From: Pseudomonadota bacterium
GTDB taxonomy: Bacteria > Pseudomonadota > Alphaproteobacteria > Acetobacterales > Acetobacteraceae
NCBI GenBank assembly: GCA_021779655.1
Contig: JAJYAF010000155.1
Coordinates: 1 to 5,892, forward strand
Direction of reading: 5' to 3'
DNA length: 5,892 nt
Position 1 is the first letter of the stretch, and each line of letters starts with the position of its first letter. The notes beneath the pieces were generated by a model. The model was not told the origin of the DNA. It was given only the letters and a program-made list of their open reading frames with translations, and ran no database searches. Made by a program: the position numbers and the translations under genes. Below, one piece after another: positions 1-4,291 of this stretch.

Positions 1-24
1 CAGGCCGCGGCGGAAGATGACATA

Positions 25-411
25 CTACTTGATTTCGACAGTCGCGCCCTGCTCTTCCAGTGTCTTCTTGATCGCGGCAGCCTCGTCCTTGGTCGCGTTT
101 TCCTTGACCGTCTTCGGCGCGCCTTCGACAAGGTCCTTGGCTTCCTTCAGGCCCAGTCCCGTGATGGTGCGGATTTCCTTGATCACGTTGATCTTCTTGT
201 CGCCGGCGGCGGCAAGAATAACGGTGAACTCGGTCTGCTCCTCGGCGGCGGCGGCGGGCGCGGCGGCACCGCCTCCGGCCGGAGCGGCGGCAACCGCGAC
301 CGGGGCGGCAGCGGAAACGCCCCACTTCTCTTCCAGGAGCTTGGAAAGCTCGGATGCTTCCAGCACGGTGAGTTTCGAGAGCTCGTCGACGAGCTTATCT
401 AAATCGGCCAT
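25..411 (-). CDS. rplL: 50S ribosomal protein L7/L12
   Basis: Complete 128-residue L7/L12, the usual length. It forms the mobile dimers of the ribosomal stalk that recruit and stimulate the translational GTPases (EF-Tu, EF-G, IF2). The N-terminal dimerisation and L10-binding helices span residues 1-34. An Ala/Gly/Pro-rich flexible hinge follows at about 34-56, then the globular factor-binding domain at about 60-128. That domain carries the conserved [11 protein letters not shown] (71-81) and [12 protein letters not shown] (85-96) segments. The ATG has an AAGGA ribosome site 9 bases upstream and the stop is TAG. It is the last gene of the cluster inside the window, 108 bases after rplJ; rpoB is normally next but lies outside. 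The identification is secure from the family pattern. Confidence 0.98.
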   Translation of the reverse strand: MADLDKLVDELSKLTVLEASELSKLLEEKWGVSAAAPVAVAAAPAGGGAAAPAAAAEEQTEFTVILAAAGDKKINVIKEIRTITGLGLKEAKDLVEGAPKTVKENATKDEAAAIKKTLEEQGATVEIK

Positions 412-451
412 CTTCAGAAATCCTTACTAAAATAAACTTTGGTCGGTTCCA

Positions 452-478
452 TGCAAGCCCGCACCATGCGGGCATGCA
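452..478 (-). promoter_or_regulatory. Hairpin in the rplJ-rplL spacer
   Basis: An inverted repeat pairs 452-462 with 468-478. It has ten base pairs, one T-T mismatch and a 5-base loop (ATGGT in the minus-strand RNA). It lies about 40 bases upstream of the rplL start and has no T tract on the minus strand, so it does not look like an intrinsic terminator. L7/L12 is made in several-fold excess over L10 in bacteria. A hairpin here could mark an RNA processing or stability site that helps separate expression of the two genes. That role is inference; the pairing is seen directly. Confidence 0.6.
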
Positions 479-519
479 AAATCCACAAGCAAACACTACC
501 AGCCATGACGAAAACGCCG

Positions 520-1044
520 TCAAGCCGCCTCGCTCTCGCTGGTCCTGGCATACGCCGCGAAAACCCTGGCAAGCTGGCCGGCCGGCGCCTGCAACACGCC
601 GGCGATCCGGGTCGCAGGGGCGTTGATCAGCCCCAGCAATCTGGCCCGCAGGCTGTCCAGCGACGGCAGTTCGGAAAGCGCCTTCACCCCGTTTGCATCA
701 AGCAATTGGGAGCCGAGCGCCCCGCCGATCAGCACGAACTTGTCATTGGTCTTGGCGAAGTCGACGGCCGTCTTGGCCACCGCCACCGGGTCCATGGACC
801 AGGAAAGCGCGGTCGGCCCCTTCATCAGGGATTTCAGCCCGTCGAACCGGGTTCCTTCTAGAGCCAGGAGCGCCAGACGGTTTTTCGCGACCTTGTAGCT
901 TGCCCCCGCCACGCGCATCCTGCGGCGCAGCTCGGTCACGTCGGCCACGGTCATCCCATCGTTGCGGGAGACGACCACCATCGACGTATCGGCAAACACC
1001 GCCGCCAGCTCCGCGACGAAATTATGCTTCTCCAGGCGATCCAC
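520..1044 (-). CDS. rplJ: 50S ribosomal protein L10
   Basis: L10 forms the base of the ribosomal stalk. Its N-terminal domain binds 23S rRNA next to L11, and its long C-terminal helix carries the L7/L12 dimers. Free L10-L12 complex represses its own mRNA in bacteria. Family features seen are DRLEKHNFVAEL at the start, VADVTELRRRMR (about 33-44), YKVAKNRLALLAL (50-62), KGPTAL (75-80) and the terminal helix from about 145 to 168. I place the start at the GTG at 1044 (174 residues). It has GGAG 7 bases upstream, and family members begin with a matching M-D-R-x-x-K. A GTG at 1068 would add eight residues (MSLTWRRI) but lacks a ribosome site and would run through the Shine-Dalgarno region. The stop is TGA. 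The non-ATG start suits tight translational control. Confidence 0.96.
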   Translation of the reverse strand: MDRLEKHNFVAELAAVFADTSMVVVSRNDGMTVADVTELRRRMRVAGASYKVAKNRLALLALEGTRFDGLKSLMKGPTALSWSMDPVAVAKTAVDFAKTNDKFVLIGGALGSQLLDANGVKALSELPSLDSLRARLLGLINAPATRIAGVLQAPAGQLARVFAAYARTSESEAA

Positions 1045-1049
1045 AATCC

Positions 1050-1112
1050 GTCTCCAAGTCAGCGACACCCAGGAGAACCTGGATGCCTCGGGTTACCCAA
1101 GGCGCCGGAGAC
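1050..1112 (-). promoter_or_regulatory. Possible Shine-Dalgarno-sequestering pairing before rplJ
   Basis: In the minus-strand RNA, GUCUCC (1112-1107) is complementary to GGAGAC (1055-1050), which contains the rplJ ribosome-binding sequence. Two flanking G-U pairs extend it to eight pairs. A competing stem pairs CUCGGG (1122-1117) with CCCGAG (1092-1087) and encloses the upstream strand. The two folds could be alternatives that expose or hide the ribosome site according to L10-L12 binding just upstream. The complementarity is seen in the sequence; the switching is inference and short matches can arise by chance in GC-rich DNA. Confidence 0.35.
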
Positions 1113-1142
1113 CATCCCCGAGCGCCCATCGCCTGTCCTTTA

Positions 1143-1204
1143 CGCATCGGAACCGCCAAAGCCTTTGGCTATCAAGGGCCTTGGCACCTCGTCTACCGTG
1201 TGCG
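1143..1204 (-). promoter_or_regulatory. Candidate L10 leader (L10-L12 autoregulatory element)
   Basis: The rplJ mRNA leader folds into a stem with a strongly asymmetric internal loop. The outer helix is CGCA-CA-CGG (1204-1196) against CCG-A-UGCG (1150-1143). The internal loop is UAGACGAGGU (1195-1186) opposite GGUU (1154-1151). The inner 8-pair helix joins 1185-1178 with 1162-1155 and closes a 15-base loop. Known bacterial L10 leaders have an asymmetric, kink-turn-like internal loop near an AGAC...AGGUGCC sequence, and this one contains AGACGAGGUGCC. Binding of the L10-L12 complex there represses translation of rplJ and rplL. The position about 100 bases upstream of rplJ fits. The assignment rests on memory of the family pattern, not on a covariance search. 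Confidence 0.6.
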
Positions 1205-1289
1205 GGAGCATTTCCCATCAAACCCCGAGGGTATATCGAACCCGGGGGTACATACGGTCTCGGACAGGTTCGGAGGTTGCCCTCCTGCC

Positions 1290-1391
1290 CGCGGCGGCTC
1301 TGCCGCCGCGTATCTCGTCAAACCGCGGCGGCTCTGCCGCCGCGTATCTCGTCAAACCGCGGCGGCTCTGCCCGCCGCGTATCTCGTCAAC
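1290..1391. repeat. Three tandem 34-bp palindromic repeats
   Basis: Three adjacent 34-base units occupy 1290-1323, 1324-1357 and 1358-1391. The first two are identical at all 34 positions. The third has one extra C in the hairpin and lacks one A in the spacer. Each unit is a 9-bp GC stem (CGCGGCGGC/GCCGCCGCG) with a 3-base loop, followed by TATCTCGTCAAAC; the third stem carries the extra C as a bulge. The array abuts rplA and its third unit supplies the rplA TGA stop (1387-1389). In the minus-strand mRNA it gives three stacked hairpins directly after rplA, with no U tract after any of them. REP-like palindromes of this kind can stabilise or attenuate transcripts; their role here is unknown. 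Confidence 0.9.
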
Positions 1392-2079
1392 CGGCCAGGC
1401 TCGCCACATCCACCCGGATGCCCGGGCCCATGGTGGAACTGACCGCCATTCTCTGCAAATAGGTCCCTTTCGCGCCGGCCGGTTTCGCCTTCTGCACGGC
1501 GTCCACCAGCGCTTTCGCGTTCTCGATCAGCTTCGTCTCATCGAAGCTCGCCTTGCCGATACCGGCGTGGATGATGCCCGCCTTCTCCGCCCGGAATTCC
1601 ACCTGCCCGGACTTGGCGGCGGTAACCGCGCCCTTCACGTCCATCGTCACGGTGCCAAGCTTCGGGTTCGGCATCAGGCCGCGCGGCCCCAGAATTTTGC
1701 CCAGACGCCCGACCAGGGCCATCATGTCCGGCGTGGCGATGCAGCGGTCGAACCGGATATCCCCGGCCTGCACCGCCTCCGCCAGATCCTCGGCGCCCAC
1801 CACGTCGGCGCCGGCGGCCAGAGCCTCCTGCGCCTTGGGCCCCCGGGCGAACACGCCCACCCGCAGCGTCTTGCCGGTGCCGTTGGGCAGCGAGATCAGG
1901 CCGCGCACCATCTGGTCCGCGTGGCGCGGGTCGATTCCCAGATTCAACGAAATCTCGATCGTCTCGTCGAACTTCGCCCGGGCATTGGCCTTGGCGAGTT
2001 TCAGCGCCTCGCCGAGCGGATAGCTCCTGCTCCGCTCGAAGCTCTCATAGGCCTTGTTCAGGCGCTTGTTCCTGGCCAT
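1387..2079 (-). CDS. rplA: 50S ribosomal protein L1
   Basis: Complete 230-residue L1, the usual length. L1 forms the mobile L1 stalk near the E site, where it helps release deacylated tRNA, and it represses the L11 operon by binding rplK mRNA. The family pattern runs throughout: an N-terminal [38 protein letters not shown] in the first half, the [11 protein letters not shown] segment, and the signature [13 protein letters not shown]. The C-terminal [13 protein letters not shown] closes the protein. The ATG lies 3 bases after the rplK stop. GGAGG within the end of rplK sits 8 bases upstream, so the two genes are translationally close-coupled. The TGA stop and part of the last Gly codon lie inside the palindromic repeat array, so the extreme C-terminus (AG) may have been reshaped by that array. 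Confidence 0.98.
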   Translation of the reverse strand: MARNKRLNKAYESFERSRSYPLGEALKLAKANARAKFDETIEISLNLGIDPRHADQMVRGLISLPNGTGKTLRVGVFARGPKAQEALAAGADVVGAEDLAEAVQAGDIRFDRCIATPDMMALVGRLGKILGPRGLMPNPKLGTVTMDVKGAVTAAKSGQVEFRAEKAGIIHAGIGKASFDETKLIENAKALVDAVQKAKPAGAKGTYLQRMAVSSTMGPGIRVDVASLAG

Positions 2080-2082
2080 CGC

Positions 2083-2517
2083 TCAGCCCTCCACCACGGA
2101 AATGCCCATCGAGCGCGCGGAGCCGGCCAGCATCCGCACCGCGCCATCGACATCGTTGGCGTTCATGTGCACCATCTTGGTCTCGGCGATTTCGCGCAGC
2201 TGCGCCATCGTCACCTTGCCGACCGCGGCGCCCTTGCCCGGCGTGGAGGTACCCTTGGCGATGCCCGCCGCCTTCTTCAGGAAATAGGTGTTGGGCGGGG
2301 TCTTGGTAATGAAGGTGAACGTCCGGTCGGCATAGGCGGTGATCACCACCGGCACCGGCATCCCCGGCTCCATGGCCTGGGTCTGGGCGTTGAACTCCTT
2401 GCAGAACTGCATGATATTCAACCCGCGCTGGCCAAGGGCGGGGCCGACCGGCGGCGAGGGGTTCGCCTTGCCGGCGGGGATCTGCAACTTGATATAGCCA
2501 ACAATCTTCTTCGCCAT
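2083..2517 (-). CDS. rplK: 50S ribosomal protein L11
   Basis: Complete 144-residue L11, the usual length. L11 binds the GTPase-associated region of 23S rRNA at the stalk base, takes part in factor binding and is needed for RelA activation; it is part of the thiostrepton target. The N-terminal domain has the Pro-rich [18 protein letters not shown] stretch (19-36) followed by FCKEFN. The C-terminal rRNA-binding domain has [15 protein letters not shown] and the terminal GSARSMGI motif. The ATG has AGGAG 5 bases upstream. It is the first gene of the cluster. In many bacteria secE and nusG precede rplK in the same direction, but here a divergent pncA does, so rplK must have its own promoter in the 168-base spacer. 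Confidence 0.98.
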   Translation of the reverse strand: MAKKIVGYIKLQIPAGKANPSPPVGPALGQRGLNIMQFCKEFNAQTQAMEPGMPVPVVITAYADRTFTFITKTPPNTYFLKKAAGIAKGTSTPGKGAAVGKVTMAQLREIAETKMVHMNANDVDGAVRMLAGSARSMGISVVEG

Positions 2518-2532
2518 TTCGGCTCCTATCCT

Positions 2533-2613
2533 TTGGCCTGTGCCAACGGACCGCGGTCCAAACGGCCGGCGCGCTCAAGCGCCCCGGCCTCCCGCGTTCC
2601 TGCAAGCGCGGAG
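2533..2613 (-). promoter_or_regulatory. Structured rplK leader, candidate L1-response region
   Basis: The rplK 5' region holds four inverted repeats in a row. They are a 7-pair stem with one bulge (2589-2596 with 2607-2613), a strong hairpin at 2564-2589, a perfect 12-base palindrome GGACCGCGGTCC (2548-2559), and TTGGC/GCCAA (2533-2546). The 2564-2589 hairpin has six pairs, a G-G mismatch, four more pairs and a TTGA loop in the minus-strand RNA. L1 represses the L11 operon by binding a structured site at the start of rplK mRNA, so this region is the natural place for it. I could not match the L1 site pattern in detail, and no promoter stands out. Confidence 0.4.
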
Positions 2614-2673
2614 CCTTAGCCCATCCCTCCGCCCCCTGTCCATATCCCCCCTATAACGCGCGCGCAAATCTCC

Positions 2674-2679
2674 TATACT
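2674..2679 (+). promoter_or_regulatory. Putative -10 box for pncA, leaderless start
   Basis: TATACT matches the sigma-70 -10 consensus at five of six bases and ends only 6 bases before the pncA ATG. Transcription would then begin at or next to the start codon. No Shine-Dalgarno sequence precedes the ATG. No good -35 box is seen 16-18 bases upstream. A second -10-like TATAAC lies at 2652-2657 and would give a leader of about 20 bases. Confidence 0.4.
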
Positions 2680-2685
2680 GCGCGC

Positions 2686-3312
2686 ATGAATCCCGCCGCC
2701 GCGCTGCTCGTCGTCGATATCCAGAACGATTTCTGCCCGCGCGGCGCGCTGGCCGTGGCGGAAGGAGACGCCATCGTGCCGCTCGTCAACCGGCTCGCGC
2801 GGCGTTTCGAGACGGTGGTTCTCACCCAGGACTGGCATCCGCCGGATCATGTCTCCTTCGCCGCCCAACATCCCGGCCTCGCCCCGTTCGCCCAGGTCAC
2901 GCTCCCCTACGGGCCGCAGACCCTCTGGCCGGCGCATTGCGTGATGGCAACGCCCGGCGCCGCCTTCCATCCGGGGCTCGATATTCCGCATGCCGGCCTG
3001 ATACTGCGCAAGGGCCTGCACCGCGAGGTGGACAGCTATTCCGCCTTTCTGGAGGCGGACCGGAAAACCGTCACGGGGCTTTCCGGCTATCTCGCCACGC
3101 GCGGCGTCGGCGAGGTCTTCCTCTGCGGCCTGGCGCTCGATTTCTGCGTCGCATGGTCGGCGGAGGACGCCGCATCCCACGGCTTCAAGGCCACCGTCAT
3201 CATGGATGCCTGCCGCGCCATCGACACCTCGGGCTCGCTCCAGGCAGCGCTTGCCCGGCTCGACCGGGCGGGCGTGCGCCGCATTACGAGCGGCGCACTG
3301 GACGGAGGTTGA
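2686..3312 (+). CDS. pncA: Nicotinamidase (isochorismatase-fold amidohydrolase)
   Basis: Complete 208-residue cytoplasmic enzyme of the isochorismatase-like family, the usual length for PncA. Nicotinamidase hydrolyses nicotinamide to nicotinate and ammonia, feeding NAD salvage. The catalytic triad is visible as Asp11 (VVDIQNDF), Lys109 (LRKG) and Cys154 (GLALDFCV). Metal ligands typical of nicotinamidases are Asp49 and His51 (QDWHP) and His84 (WPAHCV); a metal site separates PncA from plain isochorismatases. The substrate-side DSYSAF follows Lys109. The ATG is the only sensible start because the first catalytic strand begins at residue 7. It is divergent from rplK and convergent with the cold-shock gene, so it is probably transcribed alone. 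Pyrazinamidase activity is common in this family but cannot be read from sequence alone. Confidence 0.95.
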   Translation: MNPAAALLVVDIQNDFCPRGALAVAEGDAIVPLVNRLARRFETVVLTQDWHPPDHVSFAAQHPGLAPFAQVTLPYGPQTLWPAHCVMATPGAAFHPGLDIPHAGLILRKGLHREVDSYSAFLEADRKTVTGLSGYLATRGVGEVFLCGLALDFCVAWSAEDAASHGFKATVIMDACRAIDTSGSLQAALARLDRAGVRRITSGALDGG

Positions 3313-3313
3313 G

Positions 3314-3349
3314 AAAAAAGGGCGCCCCGCCGCGCGGAGCCGCCCTTTT
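3314..3349. terminator. Bidirectional intrinsic terminator between pncA and cold-shock gene
   Basis: A perfect 9-bp inverted repeat pairs AAAAGGGCG (3316-3324) with CGCCCTTTT (3341-3349), with a GC-rich 16-base loop that may fold further. On the plus strand the stem ends in four T residues and starts 3 bases after the pncA stop. On the minus strand the A run at 3314-3319 gives six T residues, about 30 bases past the cold-shock stop. It can serve both convergent genes and looks stronger for the minus-strand one. Confidence 0.85.
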
Positions 3350-3380
3350 CCATCTGCTTGCGTTCCGGCGGAAAAAGCCG

Positions 3381-4046
3381 TCAGTCGACGCTGATCGAGC
3401 TGACCTCCGGCCCCTTGGCGCCCTGCACCACGTTCATGCGCACGGACTGGCCTTCCTGCAGCGGCGGCAGGCCGGCATGCTCCAGCGCGGTCGCATGCAC
3501 GAAAACATCCTTCCCGCCGTTCTGCGGGCTGATGAAGCCGAAGCCCTTGGTGGAATTATACCATTTCACGATACCGGTCATTTCCACCGACGGGCCGCTC
3601 GGCTGCTGGCGGGGCGGGCGCGGGCCGCGCGGCCGGTCGAAACCGCCGCCATAGCCCCCGCCACCACCACCGCGGCCGCCACCGCCGCCGCCACCGGTAT
3701 ATTCGCCGGTTCCCTCGGTAACGGAAACGACCTGCTCCACCTGGCGGCCCTTCTGGCTCTGCCCGACGCGGATTTGCAGGACCGCCCCCGGAGAAACGGT
3801 CTGGTAACCGGCATGCTGTAGGGAATTGGCGTGCAGAAACACGTCTCCCGAACCGTCTGCCATTTCGACAAAGCCGAAGCCTTTTTCCGGATTATACCAT
3901 TTCACGGTCGCCTTCACTTCCGGCGCGGACGAACCGAACCCGGAAAAGGATGGCGGGGGCGGGGGCGCGTTGCCGTAGAAATTGTCGTCATCAAATCCGC
4001 GGCGGCGCTGGCGCTGACGATCGCGGTCGTTTTTCGGGGGTCGCAC
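3381..4046 (-). CDS. Double cold-shock-domain protein with Gly-rich linker
   Basis: A 221-residue protein with two cold-shock (OB-fold, single-stranded nucleic acid binding) domains. Domain 1 spans about 43-110 with RNP1 KGFGFV (55-60) and RNP2 VFLHA (69-73). Domain 2 spans about 154-220 with KGFGFI (167-172) and VFVHA (181-185). The N-terminus is charged and Arg-rich ([16 protein letters not shown]), then has a Pro run. The linker at 113-150 is almost pure glycine with Arg, Tyr and Pro, an RGG-like, probably disordered RNA-binding segment. Two-domain cold-shock proteins of this size occur in alphaproteobacteria. Such proteins act as RNA chaperones or transcription antiterminators. The start is GTG with AAGGA 11 bases upstream; a TGA lies further upstream in frame and no better start is seen. 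It has its own promoter and terminator, so is likely monocistronic. Confidence 0.93.
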   Translation of the reverse strand: MRPPKNDRDRQRQRRRGFDDDNFYGNAPPPPPSFSGFGSSAPEVKATVKWYNPEKGFGFVEMADGSGDVFLHANSLQHAGYQTVSPGAVLQIRVGQSQKGRQVEQVVSVTEGTGEYTGGGGGGGRGGGGGGYGGGFDRPRGPRPPRQQPSGPSVEMTGIVKWYNSTKGFGFISPQNGGKDVFVHATALEHAGLPPLQEGQSVRMNVVQGAKGPEVSSISVD

Positions 4047-4072
4047 TACTAAAACTGTCCTTACGTCTGATC

Positions 4073-4099
4073 AAAAAAAATATCTGGTATCCACCCAGA
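4073..4099 (-). promoter_or_regulatory. Hairpin plus T8 tract in cold-shock gene leader
   Basis: On the minus strand TCTGG (4099-4095) pairs with CCAGA (4087-4083) around a 7-base loop. TA and then eight T residues (4080-4073) follow. This is the layout of a weak intrinsic terminator. It sits between the predicted transcription start near 4100 and the GTG at 4046. It could end readthrough from the operon to the right, act as a 5' stabilising hairpin, or make expression temperature-responsive. The stem is only 5 bp, so strong termination is doubtful. Confidence 0.4.
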
Positions 4100-4106
4100 A
4101 GGGCCT

Positions 4107-4135
4107 AGCATACGGCAGGCCGCCCTGCGCTTCAA
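4107..4135 (-). promoter_or_regulatory. Sigma-70-type promoter of the cold-shock gene
   Basis: On the minus strand TTGAAG (4135-4130, four of six consensus bases) is followed after exactly 17 bases by TATGCT (4112-4107, four of six). The start site would be near 4100, giving a leader of about 54 bases before the GTG. The optimal spacing and the lack of a better pair nearby support the call; it has not been tested. Confidence 0.55.
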
Positions 4136-4147
4136 TCCCAAACTCTG

Positions 4148-4188
4148 CCGGCGCTTAATTCTCCCGGCGCTTCATTCTCCTGGCGCTT
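4148..4188. repeat. 16-bp tandem repeat upstream of cold-shock promoter
   Basis: CCGGCGCTTAATTCTC (4148-4163) is followed directly by CCGGCGCTTCATTCTC (4164-4179), differing at one base. A partial third copy CTGGCGCTT follows at 4180-4188. On the minus strand the units read GAGAATTAAGCGCCGG-like, so they repeatedly place a GGAGAAT purine stretch. The array lies just upstream of the cold-shock -35 box and contains the stop of the small ORF to its right. Its function is unknown; slippage duplication is the simple explanation. Confidence 0.75.
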
Positions 4189-4291
4189 CCGGCTGTGCCG
4201 CAGCCATCACGCCGCGCCGGCCGGTGCCGTTTCCGGTGGAATTCGCCATGAACAAACGGCCGCCCCGGATGCACGCGCTGGCCGGGTTCAT
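4172..4291 (-). CDS. Possible 39-residue small ORF, unknown
   Basis: An ATG overlaps the TGA stop of the upstream amidotransferase-like gene as ATGA, with a purine-rich GGGAGAGGGG run immediately before it. That is a typical arrangement for translational coupling. The frame codes for 39 residues (MNPASACIRGG... to ...PEAPGE) and stops at TGA in the 16-bp repeat. About three quarters of its codons end in G or C, compatible with the neighbours but not strong evidence in this GC-rich DNA. I recognise no motif, signal peptide or membrane segment. It may be noise; an ATGA overlap arises easily by chance. Confidence 0.25.
   Translation of the reverse strand: MNPASACIRGGRLFMANSTGNGTGRRGVMAAAQPEAPGE

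Larger units (their letters stand above)
1045..1386 (-). other. rplA-rplJ spacer: no gene, repeats plus leader
   Basis: This 342-base gap contains no convincing coding sequence. Going in the direction of transcription it holds three tandem palindromic repeats and a GGAGG-GCAA-CCTCC hairpin (1285-1272). A GC-rich imperfect inverted repeat around 1223-1252 follows, then the candidate L10 leader and the rplJ ribosome site. The open frame reading through the repeats on the minus strand is only a translation of the palindromes. A separate promoter for rplJL is known here in E. coli, but I found no -35/-10 pair good enough to call. Confidence 0.7.

Noticed and set aside
1290..1391. CRISPR array
   Set aside because: The units are directly adjacent with no unique spacers, and each is itself a strong palindrome; no cas gene is nearby.
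1290..1391. Intrinsic terminator of rplA
   Set aside because: The hairpins are strong but none is followed by a T tract on the minus strand, and rplJL lies downstream in the same direction.
1218..1409. 63-codon minus-strand frame with a repeated PPRFDEIRGG peptide
   Set aside because: The repeated peptide is only a translation of the 34-bp palindromic DNA repeats; there is no ribosome site and it overlaps the end of rplA.
2045..2605. 186-codon minus-strand frame overlapping rplK
   Set aside because: It is a frame-shifted reading of rplK and its leader; rplK itself is certain in the other frame.
1024..2619. 531-codon plus-strand open frame across the rplK/rplA region
   Set aside because: It is antisense to two certain ribosomal genes. 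Its His/Arg/Gly/Leu-rich composition is typical of the complement of GC-rich coding sequence, and it resembles no family.
2662..2667. TTGCGC as -35 for rplK with TATGGA as -10
   Set aside because: Spacing is 17 bases, but each hexamer matches only three of six consensus bases, too weak in this GC-rich sequence.
2575..3180. 201-codon minus-strand open frame upstream of rplK
   Set aside because: It is antisense to pncA, low-complexity Arg/Gly-rich, with no family pattern; it is not nusG.
2937..3821. 294-codon plus-strand open frame
   Set aside because: It is an out-of-frame reading through pncA, through the terminator and into the antisense of the cold-shock gene; crossing a terminator makes it implausible.
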